Source: Palsa-506 sp963836355
Lineage (GTDB): Bacteria > Actinomycetota > Actinomycetes > Streptosporangiales > Streptosporangiaceae
Length of the DNA: 64,000 nucleotides
Reading direction: 5' to 3'
Assembly: GCA_963836355.1 (NCBI GenBank)
Contig: CAWIJO010000023.1
Location: 81,085 to 145,084, forward strand
Part shown: positions 18,075 through 26,495 of the stretch, piece by piece
How the letters are laid out: each line of letters starts with the position of its first letter
Position numbering within the stretch: position 1 is the stretch's first letter
Notes under the pieces: generated by a model
What the model was told of the DNA's origin: nothing
The model's input: the letters and a program-made list of their open reading frames with translations, nothing else
Databases searched by the model: none
Made by a program: the position numbers and the translations under genes

Positions 18075-18952
18075 CAGCCGGTCCCGGTCGGCTCTGCGGT
18101 TTCCAGGGCGGCGGACAGGTTGATGCCCTCGCGCCGGAGCCCGGCCGCGATCCGGGCCCGCAGCATCCGCCCGACGTCGAACTGCTTTCCTGGCAGCGTC
18201 CTGGCCACCAGCCGGACCTGGAAGTGGTCCACGTCGATGCTCTGGACACCCATCACGGCCGGGGAATCCAGCAGCAGCTCGCGCAGTTCCGGCTCCTGGT
18301 ACGACTCCTCCCCGATCTGCCGCAGCAGGTCACTCACCCGGTAGACATCCAACGCAGCGGGCACCGGCACGTCCACCACGGCACGCGCCCAGTCGCGGGA
18401 CAGATTGGTTACCTGGGTGATCTGGCCGTTGGGGGTGATCACCACCTCGCCGTCGGCGGTGCGCACCGTGGTCACCCGGAGCGTGACGTCCTCGACCGTG
18501 CCGATCGCGGGGTCGGGCAGGCTCGGCACCGAAAGGCGGATGAGATCCCCGAAGCCGTACTGGCGCTCGGTGATGATGAAGAAGCCGGCCAGGATGTCCT
18601 GCACGATGCGCTGCGCGCCGAACCCCAGCGCCACGGCTACCACCGCGGCCGGGGCGACCAGGCTCGTCACGGGAAAGGTCAGGGCCGCCGCGACCTGCAC
18701 CGCAGTAGCGCAGTAGATGACCACCAGGGTGGTCCAGGTGATCACCTGCGCCAGCGCGTGCCGGTGCTTGGCCGCCTCCGAGCGGACCAGCGCGTCCGTC
18801 TCCTGCGCATTGGCGTCGATCCGGTCCGTGATCCGCCCGCCCGCCCAGGCCGCGAACCGGGTCACCAAGATCGCTCCCACCACGAGCAGCAGGACCTCCA
18901 GACCGCGGCTCGCCCACATCTGGGCTTCGTGCAGTGTCACACCTGAAAACAT
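18074..18952 (-). CDS. Small-conductance mechanosensitive channel (MscS family)
   Basis: About 292 residues from ATG 18952; an in-frame start at 19126 would run across the divergent promoter. There are membrane helices near residues 10-30, 60-85 and 90-115, the last being the pore helix followed by GFGAQRIVQDILAGFFIITE, the most conserved MscS block. A beta domain (GTVEDVTLRVTTVRTADG, VITPNGQI) and a C-terminal alpha/beta domain follow. It opens under membrane tension to release solutes in hypo-osmotic shock. It is coupled downstream to an anchored P/S/T-rich protein. Confidence 0.92.
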   Translation of the reverse strand: MFSGVTLHEAQMWASRGLEVLLLVVGAILVTRFAAWAGGRITDRIDANAQETDALVRSEAAKHRHALAQVITWTTLVVIYCATAVQVAAALTFPVTSLVAPAAVVAVALGFGAQRIVQDILAGFFIITERQYGFGDLIRLSVPSLPDPAIGTVEDVTLRVTTVRTADGEVVITPNGQITQVTNLSRDWARAVVDVPVPAALDVYRVSDLLRQIGEESYQEPELRELLLDSPAVMGVQSIDVDHFQVRLVARTLPGKQFDVGRMLRARIAAGLRREGINLSAALETAEPTGTG

Positions 18953-19037
18953 AGCCGCCCATCGGCCCGGCCGCAGGAGGCCGGCCGGGACGGAAACCCT
19001 TGATTTACATTTGATTATGTCTTTATAGTCTTTTGTC

Positions 19038-19859
19038 ATGACGGCTGCTCCTGACCCTGCGGTGAGCCCGCGCCTGGCCGCCGCCGTGCACCGGCACAGC
19101 CCCGTCCCGCTGCACCACCAGATCAAGGTCGCGGTACTTCAGGGCGTCGAGGAGGGGTGGCTGCAGCCCGGCGAGCAGCTGCCCAGGGAGCGGGAACTCG
19201 CCGATGCCATCGGCGTCAGCCTGGCGCCCGTCCGGCAGGCGATGGCCGACCTCACCAAGGAGGGCTACGTCGACCGGACCAGGGGCAAGGGCACCTTCGT
19301 CCGTGATCGCAAGCTGGTCGAGAAGATCCAGATCCTGGGCAGCTTCCACGACTCGGTTCGCCGGCAGGGCCTGGAAACGGCCGTGCAGGTGCTGACCAGC
19401 GAGCTCGTCAAGCCATCGCACGAGATCGCGACTGCGCTAGCGCTGCGCGGCCAGCAGGCGTGGTGCCTGCGCCGGCTCGCGCTGCTGGACGGCGAGCCGC
19501 TGGCGCTGCTTACCGCGTGGCTGCCGCCCAGGTATGCCCGCGGCGTCCGGCATCTGGACCTCGGCGCCGGCTCGCTGTACGAGGCGCTCGCCGAGGTGCA
19601 CGGCACGGCGATGACGTCGGCCGACAACATGGTTGAAGTCGACCGCGCCGGGCTCGGCGACGCCGAACTGCTCGGGCTGGCCCCGGGCTCGCCGGTCATG
19701 CGGGTAATCGGCATCACCAGGAACCAGCAGGACCGCCCCGTCGAGTACTCCGACGTGCTCTACCGGCCGGAACGGTTCCGGTTCGCCATCGAAAGCCGGC
19801 GGCAGACGCCGGAAAGCGAGTCTCAGCCCGCTGGCGGCGCCCCCGCGCCGCACGCCTGA
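19038..19859 (+). CDS. GntR-family regulator with UTRA effector domain (HutC-like)
   Basis: A 273-residue protein. The N-terminal winged helix has PLHHQIKVAVLQGVEEGWL, GEQLPRERELADAIGV, and the wing TRGKGTFVRDRK. The remainder matches a UTRA ligand-binding domain (MVEVDRAGLGDAELLGLAPG, PVMRVIGITRNQQDRPVEYS). Such proteins usually repress adjacent catabolic or uptake genes until a small ligand binds. The upstream 60 bases are AT-rich (TTGATTTACATTTG, TTTATAGTC), a plausible promoter. Directly downstream are only decayed genes (permease, SIS and others), which may have been its targets. Confidence 0.9.
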   Translation: MTAAPDPAVSPRLAAAVHRHSPVPLHHQIKVAVLQGVEEGWLQPGEQLPRERELADAIGVSLAPVRQAMADLTKEGYVDRTRGKGTFVRDRKLVEKIQILGSFHDSVRRQGLETAVQVLTSELVKPSHEIATALALRGQQAWCLRRLALLDGEPLALLTAWLPPRYARGVRHLDLGAGSLYEALAEVHGTAMTSADNMVEVDRAGLGDAELLGLAPGSPVMRVIGITRNQQDRPVEYSDVLYRPERFRFAIESRRQTPESESQPAGGAPAPHA

Positions 19860-19872
19860 TCCGGAGGATCAC

Positions 19873-20035
19873 ATGGCAAATGACCTCTCCCCTCCCATCG
19901 GATTTCGCCGGCGACGGGCAGCTCTTCGTCCGGAATTCGACCGGCCTGGTCAGGGAGGTGTCCAAGTGGGACGCCCTGATCATGAACTCGCTCGGCATGA
20001 ACGTCGCGCTGGGCGCCAACTTCCTGCTGCTCTGA
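19873..20035 (+). pseudogene. Amino-acid permease (APC family) N-terminal remnant
   Basis: From ATG 19880 the frame reads LFVRNSTGLVREVSKWDAL followed by a helix-like MNVALGANFLLL and then a stop at 20033. This is the typical N-terminus and first membrane helix of APC-superfamily amino-acid permeases, which run to about 450-500 residues, so only ~10% is left. GGAGG at 19863 is better spaced for ATG 19873, which is in another frame. It begins 20 bases after the GntR stop, so it was probably the first gene of that regulator's operon. Confidence 0.6.
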
Positions 20036-20084
20036 GGCCGAAAGGGCTGATGAGGCTCCTGACCCGAAGTGCGACATCGGGGTG

Positions 20085-20320
20085 ATGCGCCGGGAAATAG
20101 GGATGATCCCGGACGTCATCTCCGACGTGCTCGACGACGCCGGCGGGCAGATCACCACGCTGGCCAAGCGGCTGGCCAGCCGCGGCGTCCGGCACCTGTG
20201 GCTAACCGGCTGCGGCGACTCGGCCTTCGCCGGGCTGGCGGCTGAGCTGGCGTTCCAGCGCCACTCCGGGCTGACCGCGCACCCGGCGCACGCCCTTGAC
20301 CTGGCTCGGCTCGTCGCCCG
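20085..20320 (+). pseudogene. SIS-domain sugar-phosphate isomerase N-terminal remnant
   Basis: The frame opening at ATG 20085 gives MRREIGMIPDVISDVLDD and then the SIS phosphosugar-binding start GVRHLWLTGCGDSAFAGLAA, as in GlmS/AgaS-type isomerases. Similarity stops near 20310-20320, where the sequence runs directly into metallophosphoesterase code in another frame. About 75 residues of an expected ~330 remain. A deletion has fused it to the next gene. Confidence 0.65.
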
Positions 20321-20845
20321 GACGTCGACAGCTCATCAACGAGACCATGAGCCGGTGGCTGGATCTGGCCGGGGACCGGCTGGCCGGCACCGGGATCGAG
20401 TGCATCTTCGCCCCGGGCAACGACGACCCGTTCTTCGTGGATGACCTGCTCCGCAGCTCGGCATCGGTGATCGACCCGGACGAGCGGGTGATCGAGCTGC
20501 CCGGCGGGTTCCCGATGATCTCGGTCGGCTACTCGAACGGGCGCCCTGGGACTCGCCGCGCGAGCTTGACGAGCCTGACCTGGCCGCGGTGATCGACCGG
20601 GAGGCCGCCAAGCTCGACGACCCGGGAAAGGCGATCTTCAACCTGCACGTCCCGCCGAAGGACACGCCAATCGACCAGGCGATGGCGCTGGACAAGGAGT
20701 TCCGGCCGAAGATGAGCGGCGGGTCGCCGATCATCACCGGCGTCGGCAGCTCCGCGGTACGGGAGGCCATCACCAGGTACCAGCCGATGCTCAGCCTGCA
20801 CGGGCACATCCACGAGTCCCGCGGCGAGGCGCGGATCGGCCGTAC
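20312..20845 (+). pseudogene. Metallophosphoesterase internal fragment, frameshifted
   Basis: The first frame gives a calcineurin-like phosphoesterase segment (IECIFAPGNDDPFFVDDLL). It breaks near 20540, where one missing base would restore the second frame, which continues as DEPDLAAVIDREAAKLDD, FNLHVPPKD and the metal-binding motif LHGHIHESRGEARIGRTLA. The N-terminal metal-binding DxH block and the C-terminus are missing at the two junctions. The substrate of the ancestor is unknown. Confidence 0.65.
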
Positions 20846-21050
20846 GCTGGCTCGCGCAGGGCTGGACCGTGATCACCGGCGGGTACGGCGGGCTGATGGC
20901 GGCGACCGCGCGCGGGGCCGCCGCGGCCGGCGGCCATACCGTGGGCCTGCCGATGGCACCGTGGGAGCACCTTATGCCGGAGGCGACCAACGCCGAGCTG
21001 CGCTGGAGCGACGACTACGCGCAGCGGCTCGCGCGCCATCTTCATCGGCC
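20840..21050 (+). pseudogene. SLOG/LOG-like Rossmann protein fragment
   Basis: The frame reads LAQGWTVITGGYGGLMAATA followed by GHTVGLPMAPWEHLMPEATN, the glycine-rich nucleotide-binding core of LOG/TIGR00725-type (lysine-decarboxylase-like) proteins. The first strand and helix are missing where the fragment joins the metallophosphoesterase remnant at about 20840, and the C-terminus runs out near 21045 as it meets the convergent ATPase gene. It cannot be functional in this form. Confidence 0.6.
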
Positions 21051-21068
21051 AGGCCAGCGCGCCGTACG

Positions 21069-21473
21069 TCAGGCGGGCAGCTCGAACCAGACGATACGGC
21101 CGATTTCGCCGTCGCTGATGACACCCCACCTGCTGGCGAGACGGCAGACGATTTGCAGGCCGCGCCCGTGCTGCTCGCCTGCCCGGGGTGAGTAGTCCCA
21201 GCGGCCGCCCTGGTCTTCGACTTCGACCCGGATACGGTCGCCGCCGGTGATGGCGACCCGGACGGTGAACTGCCCGCCCGGCTTGCCCGAGTCGCTATGC
21301 GCCACCGCGTTGGCGGCGAGCTCGGATAAACACAGGACCGCATCGTCGATGACCGCCGGGCAGCCGCACATGATGCCGCGCACGAAGCGGCGCGCCTCGC
21401 GGACGAATTCGGCCCGCCCGGGAAACGTGCGAGACCTGGCCAGGTCCGGCAGCGCGGCAGTGGTCTCCCCCAT
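21069..21473 (-). CDS. ATP-binding regulatory protein (HATPase, anti-sigma-factor-like)
   Basis: A 134-residue single-domain GHKL ATPase related to RsbW/SpoIIAB, as found in dozens of copies in streptomycetes. The N box is in DDAVLCLSELAANAVAHSDS, the G1 box is VEVEDQGGRWDY, and the G2 region is GRGLQIVCRLASRWGV. ATG 21473 is chosen because the preceding leader to 21503 is poor in coding signal. Such proteins bind sigma or anti-anti-sigma factors, but no partner is adjacent. The gene's 3' end abuts the remnant array on the other strand. Confidence 0.88.
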   Translation of the reverse strand: MGETTAALPDLARSRTFPGRAEFVREARRFVRGIMCGCPAVIDDAVLCLSELAANAVAHSDSGKPGGQFTVRVAITGGDRIRVEVEDQGGRWDYSPRAGEQHGRGLQIVCRLASRWGVISDGEIGRIVWFELPA

Positions 21474-21503
21474 GCAGTCGTCTCCCCGTCTCGGCGGCCA
21501 CAC

Positions 21504-21684
21504 CAGTTCCGCGGACGCTCTAAGAGCACTTTAATTCGAGCCAAGAACAAAGTTGCGCCATTTTAAAAGTTTGCATATTGCTGTCTCGTATAGAGAAAAA
21601 GCCTACGAATAAATTCATTCCATAGCGTGCCATGAGATACCCGCATATCGGGTGGTACGCATTCACCGCCGGAATGCGGCTGGG
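21504..21684. other. AT-rich intergenic region
   Basis: About 180 bases with markedly lower GC than the surroundings (for example GCCATTTTAAAAGTTTGCAT at 21557-21576 and GTATAGAGAAAAAG near 21590). It contains the promoter side of the HATPase gene and the 3' side of the cytosine deaminase gene. I see no ORF or clear hairpin. The base composition suggests either a strong promoter region or a small insert of foreign DNA. Confidence 0.4.
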
Positions 21685-23103
21685 CTAACCGTCAGGCGCG
21701 GGTGCCGGACCCGAGCGCGATGTCGCACGGCGCCGGACCGCCCGGACCGGTGCGAGCTCCCGCCAGGTGGCGGCCGCGGCGTCGCGGTGCCGGACGAAGT
21801 CCACCGCCTCGGCGGGGCGGCCTGGCCAGCGCAGCGTGGTGACCGAGGCCGGCGTGCTGGCCACCACGTGCCCGTGCGCTACTACGTGCGAAGGCCGGAC
21901 CTGGCGCCGTACCACGTCGAACGGGCCGCTAGCCGGCAGCAGCAGGAAGCTGGCCGGGCGGCCGGGCACGATGCCGTACTGATCGCCGAGGCCGAGTACG
22001 GCCGCGGCCCGGTCGGTGACCATCGCGAAGCACTCGGCGATCTCGGCCGGCGCGGTGAGCTGGGTGGCATGCGCGCCGACGAAGGCGACCTGCACCGGAT
22101 TCCCGGTGCCGAGCGGGTACCAGGGATCCATGATGTCGTCGTGGCCGAACGCCACGTTGATGCCCGCCGCGAGCATTTCCTTGACCCTGGTCAGCCCGCG
22201 GCGCTTGGGGTAGTCGTCGAGGCGGCCCTGCAGGTGCAGGTTGACCAGCGGGTTGCTGACCAGGTTGATGCCGGACCTGACCAGGATCCGCTCCAGCTTG
22301 AGCGCGTAGGCGGAGTTGTAAGAGCCCATCGCGGTGGTGTGGCTGGCGGTCGCCTTCTCCCGCAGCCCGCTGCGGGCCGCCAGCGTGGCGAGCACCTCGG
22401 CGAACCTGGACTGCTCGTCGTCGATCTCGTCGCAGTGCGCGTCTACCATCAGCCCACGGCGGACCGCGATGTCGGCCGCGATCTGCAGCGACCGGACACC
22501 GTCCTCCCTGGTGTCCTCGAAATGCGGGATCGCGCCGATCACGGTGGCGCCCCGCGCCGCGGCGTCGGCGATCAGCCGCTCGCCGCCGGGAAATGAGCAG
22601 ATGCCTTCCTGCGGGAACGCGACGAGCTGCAGGCCGATGACGTCCCTGACCTGATCGGCCACCTCGGCCAGTGCGTCGAGCGCGACCAGGCCGGGATCGG
22701 TCACGTCGACGTGGCTGCGGACGTGCAGCACCCCGTTCGCCACCTGCCAGCGGAGCACCTCGGTGGCCCGGTCGATCACGTCGGACCGGCTGAGCATCGT
22801 CTTGCGCTCGGCCCAGCAGGCGATCCCCTCCCACAGCGTGCCGCTGGCGTTCCACCGCGGCTCGCCTGCGGTCAGCGTCGCGTCCAGGTGCACGTGCGGC
22901 TCGACGTAGGGCGGCGTGGCGAAGGCGCCGCCGGCGTCGATCACGGTGCGGGCCGGCGGCAGGTCGGCGCCTTGGCCGGCCGCCGCATCCCGGGCCGGGG
23001 ACGGCCGGATCTCCGCGAACCTGCCCCGGTCCACCAGCAGGTCGCTGAGCGCTCCGCCCGGCTGGCCGGCCAGCCGGGCCCCGCGGACGACAAGGTCGAT
23101 CAC
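21685..23103 (-). CDS. codA: Cytosine deaminase-like metal-dependent amidohydrolase
   Basis: A 472-residue amidohydrolase. Metal and substrate motifs fit cytosine deaminase: EPHVHLDATLTAGEP (HxH ligands), VAFPQEGI, DAHCDE (His ligand and Glu proton shuttle), SHTTAMGS and GHDDIMDPWYPLGTGNP, the last with the metal-binding Asp. The family hydrolyses cytosine to uracil in pyrimidine salvage, though related isocytosine or other ring deaminases share these motifs. The C-terminus is ~40 residues longer than usual and Arg/Ala-rich. A remnant of a PucR-type regulator lies just upstream on the opposite strand, a common partner of base-catabolism genes. Confidence 0.85.
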   Translation of the reverse strand: MIDLVVRGARLAGQPGGALSDLLVDRGRFAEIRPSPARDAAAGQGADLPPARTVIDAGGAFATPPYVEPHVHLDATLTAGEPRWNASGTLWEGIACWAERKTMLSRSDVIDRATEVLRWQVANGVLHVRSHVDVTDPGLVALDALAEVADQVRDVIGLQLVAFPQEGICSFPGGERLIADAAARGATVIGAIPHFEDTREDGVRSLQIAADIAVRRGLMVDAHCDEIDDEQSRFAEVLATLAARSGLREKATASHTTAMGSYNSAYALKLERILVRSGINLVSNPLVNLHLQGRLDDYPKRRGLTRVKEMLAAGINVAFGHDDIMDPWYPLGTGNPVQVAFVGAHATQLTAPAEIAECFAMVTDRAAAVLGLGDQYGIVPGRPASFLLLPASGPFDVVRRQVRPSHVVAHGHVVASTPASVTTLRWPGRPAEAVDFVRHRDAAAATWRELAPVRAVRRRATSRSGPAPAPDG

Positions 23104-23189
23104 CGCGCCATCGCCTCCTGACCGGTTGCTTGTGCCGTCATCACCGGAAGCACTACCCGCCGGGCCCCCGGATCAGCCCGGGTCCGGCA

Positions 23190-23378
23190 GATCTGCCGGA
23201 CCCGTACCTGGCTTCCTTATCGCTGGGCGCGGCGGTAGCGAAGCGGCGGCCGCTGGTGCGATACGGCGACGAGACCGCGATGCTGCTCCCCCGCACCGCG
23301 ACCGAGGCGCAGGCGCTGGTCACCCGCATCCTCGGCCCACTGCTCCGGCACGACGCCGAGCATGGCGCCGGCAGCTGA
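23190..23378 (+). pseudogene. PucR/CdaR-type regulator fragment
   Basis: The frame gives a short stretch, LASLSLGAAVAKRRPLVRYG, then AQALVTRILGPLLRHDAEHG and a stop. The RILGPLLRHD segment is characteristic of the region just before the C-terminal helix-turn-helix of PucR-family regulators. The N-terminal ~350 residues and the final DNA-binding helices are absent. Identification rests on a short stretch and is moderate. The position beside a cytosine deaminase gene fits an old nucleobase-responsive regulator. Confidence 0.45.
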
Positions 23379-23395
23379 GCTGACCGGCGGGCCGG

Positions 23396-24814
23396 CTAGC
23401 GCACGCTCGGGTCCGGCCCGGTGACGGCCACCCATTCGGACAGCTCGGCGGCCAGCCGGGCATCCTCGGCCCGCCTGCCGCGCGCTGGCAGGCGCGGCCG
23501 CGCGCGGACATGCCGCCGGTCTTGCCGCGCCGCCTCGGCGGCAGGCCCCAGCCCGACGGTTACGCCGCCGCCACCGCCGGGCGAGTGACCGAGCATCAGC
23601 GTCCCACCGGAGGCCTCGGCGATCCGGCGGGCGATGTCCAGGCCAAGCCCGGTGGAGCCGCCGCTGGACATGCCCCGCAGCGTCGGGTCGGGCGCGGAGA
23701 AGCCGGGGCCATCGTCGGTGACGATCAGCCAGGCGCCGCCGCCCGCCCGGCCGCTGACCCGGACCGCGAACGCCGCACCCTCGGGGGTATGCGCGAACAC
23801 GTTCTCCAGCAGGATGTCCGCGCAAGCGGCCACGTCCCTGGCAGGCGCGCGGACCGGCAGGCGGCCTGCCGTCACGTCGACGGTCATCTGCCGGTCCTGA
23901 TCTTCCGCCAGCGCCCGCCAGAAGGCAGCCCGGCTGCGGACCACCTCGGCCGCGTCGCAGGCCGCCGTGCCCGCCGCGTCCGACGGCCGCCTGGCCTCGC
24001 GGATTATCTCACTCACCGTGCGGGTCAGGCCGTCGACGTCGTTTATAACCCGGGCCATCTCCTCCTCGTCCCGCAGCGACTCGGCGTCGATCCGGAGAGC
24101 GGTCAGCGGGGTCCTGAGCCGGTGCGAGAGGTCAGCGACGGTCTCCCGCTCGTGTGCCAGCAGCTCGCCGATGCGCGCGGCCAGCCGGTTCAGGCCCGTG
24201 CTCACCTGGCGGACCTCAGGCGCTCCCTCGATCGGGGCGCGAGCAGACAGGTCGCCGGCGGCCAGCGTCTCGGAGGCGCGGGCCAGCGTCCGGAGCGGCC
24301 GCACCAGCGACCGGGCCAGCTGGGCGGATACGATCACGCTCAGCGCGAGCAGGCCGAGCCCGATGCCGCCGAGTACCAGCCAGGCGTGCAGCACGCCGTG
24401 GCTCAGCTTGGCATCGGACACGAAGGTGCGGACCACCGCGGTGCCACCGGGCAGGCCCTGGACCGGCACCAGCACCTCGACGCCGCCGGGGACACCGGCC
24501 GTGAAGCTGCGTCCCCTGGCCGCCAGCTGGACAGCCGATGACCGCCTGGCCGGCGGTCCGAGGGTCCGCCCGCCCGGCAGGAAGACGGTGACCGGCTGGC
24601 CCTCGTTCTGCGCGTTCACCCTGGCCACGGCCAGCCGCAAGTTCGGCGCGTCCAGGGTGGCGACCAGCGGCACCATCCACTGCGTCTGGATGGTGGCCGT
24701 GCTCTTGGCCTGGTCAGCCGCGAAGGTGCGCAGCAGCAGCGCCAGCGGCACCAGGAACGAGACCAGGACCAGCGAGCTGATCGCCACGACCAGCGCGATG
24801 ATGCGCAGTCTCAT
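23396..24814 (-). CDS. Membrane sensor histidine kinase
   Basis: About 472 residues from ATG 24814, which overlaps the stop of the response-regulator gene (ATGA). It has a membrane helix near residues 5-30, an extracytoplasmic sensor of ~110 residues, a second helix, a HAMP linker (LARSLVRPLRTLARASETLA), a HisKA box with phospho-acceptor His in DLSHRLRTPLTAL near residue 235, then the ATPase N box ENVFAHTPEG, G1 TDDGPGF and G2 STGLGLDIARRIAEASGG. A ~70-residue Arg-rich tail follows. It phosphorylates the coupled OmpR-type regulator; the signal is unknown. Confidence 0.93.
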   Translation of the reverse strand: MRLRIIALVVAISSLVLVSFLVPLALLLRTFAADQAKSTATIQTQWMVPLVATLDAPNLRLAVARVNAQNEGQPVTVFLPGGRTLGPPARRSSAVQLAARGRSFTAGVPGGVEVLVPVQGLPGGTAVVRTFVSDAKLSHGVLHAWLVLGGIGLGLLALSVIVSAQLARSLVRPLRTLARASETLAAGDLSARAPIEGAPEVRQVSTGLNRLAARIGELLAHERETVADLSHRLRTPLTALRIDAESLRDEEEMARVINDVDGLTRTVSEIIREARRPSDAAGTAACDAAEVVRSRAAFWRALAEDQDRQMTVDVTAGRLPVRAPARDVAACADILLENVFAHTPEGAAFAVRVSGRAGGGAWLIVTDDGPGFSAPDPTLRGMSSGGSTGLGLDIARRIAEASGGTLMLGHSPGGGGGVTVGLGPAAEAARQDRRHVRARPRLPARGRRAEDARLAAELSEWVAVTGPDPSVR

Positions 24815-25497
24815 CGGGGCGCGCTGAGCTTGATTCCCACGCCCCGCACGGTATTCAGGTAGCCGGGCCGCTGGGCGCTCTCGCCCAGCTTCCTGCGCAG
24901 CCACGAGACGTGCACGTCGACGGTCTTGTCCGCGCCGCCGTAGGGCAGCCGCCACACGTGCGTCAGCAGATCCCGCCTGGTCACGACCTGGCCCGCGTGC
25001 TGCGCGAGGTAATGCAGCAGGTCGAACTCGCGGCGGCTGAGGTCGAGGCGGGCGCCGTCGAGCGTAGCCTCGTGAGCTTCCGCGTCCAGCCGCAGGCCGC
25101 CGACCTCGATCGGCGCGTTGCGCTTGGTCTGCTGCTCCGCCGAGCGTCGCAGCACCGCCCGGATCCGGGCTTCGATCTGGCCGGTGCCGAAGGGCTTTAC
25201 CAGGTAATCGTCCGCGCCCGCGTCGAGTGCCCTGACGATCTCGGCCTCATCGTCTCGGGCGGTGGCGACGACCACCGGTATCTTGCTGATCGCGCGGAGC
25301 ATGCGCAGGGCCTCGTAGCCGTCCAGGCCAGGCAGGCCCAGGTCAAGGATGACCAGATCCGGGGGCGCGTCGAGTACCTGCGTCAGTGCATCCATCGCGC
25401 TGGAGGTGCTGGCGACCGCGTGGCCGCGCTCGGTGAGCGCACGGATCAGGGCAACGCGAATAGCTGCATCGTCCTCTACGAGCAGCAGCTGAGCCAT
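24811..25497 (-). CDS. OmpR/PhoB-family response regulator
   Basis: A 228-residue protein: receiver domain with acidic pocket VEDD, phospho-acceptor Asp in LVILDLGLPG, conserved Thr in VVVATARDD and Lys in DYLVKPFG. A winged-helix C-terminus has LSRREFDLLHYLAQHAGQVV and the recognition helix DKTVDVHVSWLRRKLGE. It is the first gene of the two-component operon and is divergent from a secreted protein gene, a plausible target because they share a 120-base promoter region. Confidence 0.95.
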   Translation of the reverse strand: MAQLLLVEDDAAIRVALIRALTERGHAVASTSSAMDALTQVLDAPPDLVILDLGLPGLDGYEALRMLRAISKIPVVVATARDDEAEIVRALDAGADDYLVKPFGTGQIEARIRAVLRRSAEQQTKRNAPIEVGGLRLDAEAHEATLDGARLDLSRREFDLLHYLAQHAGQVVTRRDLLTHVWRLPYGGADKTVDVHVSWLRRKLGESAQRPGYLNTVRGVGIKLSAPR

Positions 25498-25617
25498 GCT
25501 AGGACGTTATCAACGGATAGCGACTCGTACCGACATCGCGACACCGGGCACCGGCACGAGGGCAGCTCTGTTGACCTGGTCTTTACGCTGTCTTAACGCT
25601 GACCGGGCCAGCCTCGG

Positions 25618-26196
25618 GTGGTGCGCAACAGGATCTTCATTGGCGTCGGCGCCTGGCTGCTTGGCGCGGTCACGGCGACTGGCGGCAGCTTGCTCGCTGT
25701 TTCCCAGCTCGGCCGGGGGCTCGTCGACACGACGAATCAGCAGCTGACCGCCGGCGCGATCAACGACGCGCTCGCCCGCGAGAAGGCCGAGCAGCTCATG
25801 ACGCCGACGCCGAGCCTGCCGCGCACCGGGCAGCCGTCGCCCACGGCCCACGCGGTGCACACCGTCCGCCCGGGTGCCCGGCACCATCAGATTTCCCCGG
25901 CGCCGTCACCCGCCCCAGCGTCAGCACCCGCCCCGACGCTGCTGGCGTCCGCGGGCGGAACGGTCCTGGCCAGCTGCCAGCCGGCCGGTGCGTACCTGGT
26001 CTCCTGGAGCCCGCAGCAGGACTTCGAGGCGCAGAACGTCATCCGCGGGCCGGCCGCGATCGTGAGCGTCCGGTTCGGCGCGCCATCCCAGTCCCTGACG
26101 ATGCGCGTGACCTGCCACGGGGCAACTCCCGCGGTGCTGCTGCCCGGCTGGGGCGGCGGCTCGGGCGACGATGGCGGTACCGGCGGGGACGAGTGA
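25618..26196 (+). CDS. Membrane-anchored or secreted protein of unknown function
   Basis: A 192-residue protein starting at GTG 25618 (GTG 25621 also possible). It has an N-terminal hydrophobic segment (IGVGAWLLGAVTATGGSLLAV), a short helical region, a ~40-residue Pro/Ala/Ser-rich linker and a C-terminal globular domain of about 75 residues (GTVLASCQPAGAYLVSWSPQ, VRFGAPSQSLTMRVTCHGA). Two cysteines in the latter could form an extracytoplasmic disulphide. It ends with a Gly/Asp-rich tail. I do not recognise the family. Divergence from the two-component operon suggests it may be controlled by, or send signals to, that system. Confidence 0.75.
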   Translation: MVRNRIFIGVGAWLLGAVTATGGSLLAVSQLGRGLVDTTNQQLTAGAINDALAREKAEQLMTPTPSLPRTGQPSPTAHAVHTVRPGARHHQISPAPSPAPASAPAPTLLASAGGTVLASCQPAGAYLVSWSPQQDFEAQNVIRGPAAIVSVRFGAPSQSLTMRVTCHGATPAVLLPGWGGGSGDDGGTGGDE

Positions 26197-26248
26197 CGGC
26201 GGTACCGGCCGGGAGTAACGGCAGTACCGGCCGGGGACCGAGTAGCTG

Positions 26249-26272
26249 ACCGCGGGGCGGTGCCCCCGCGGT
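26249..26272. terminator. Hairpin between convergent genes
   Basis: ACCGCGGGG (26249-26257) and CCCCGCGGT (26264-26272) form a perfect nine-base stem with a six-base loop, followed by TTGC. It lies just after the end of the secreted-protein gene and just before the stop of the convergent ferredoxin gene, so it may stop transcripts from both sides. There is no long T-run, as is common in high-GC actinomycetes. Confidence 0.55.
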
Positions 26273-26279
26273 TTGCTGG

Positions 26280-26495
26280 CTAGCGGTGCGCGGCGGTCCG
26301 CCGCTCGACCAGCAGGGCCAGGGTGGGGCAGGCCATGGCGGCCCGGCGTGCCAGGCCGACGAGTTCCCTTGGCACCGCGGCGCCCGGAATGATCGGGTAC
26401 CCCCATGGATCGAGCTCGATGACCTCAGGGAGCAGCTCAGCGCAGATGCCATGACCAGTGCACATGATCGGGTTGACGCGCAGGTGATGGCTCAC
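26280..26495 (-). CDS. Small ferredoxin, probably [3Fe-4S]
   Basis: A 71-residue ferredoxin from GTG 26495, whose start overlaps the stop of the flavoprotein gene (GTGA). It has VNPIMCTGHGICAELLPEV and a later MACPTLAL, so three cysteines are present in the spacing of single-cluster ferredoxins of actinomycetes (the type that serves cytochrome P450s and oxidoreductases). The middle position of the usual CxxCxxC is His/Gly rather than Cys, favouring a 3Fe cluster. It is the last gene of a five-gene redox operon and probably takes electrons from or to the NuoF-like protein. Confidence 0.85.
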   Translation of the reverse strand: MSHHLRVNPIMCTGHGICAELLPEVIELDPWGYPIIPGAAVPRELVGLARRAAMACPTLALLVERRTAAHR

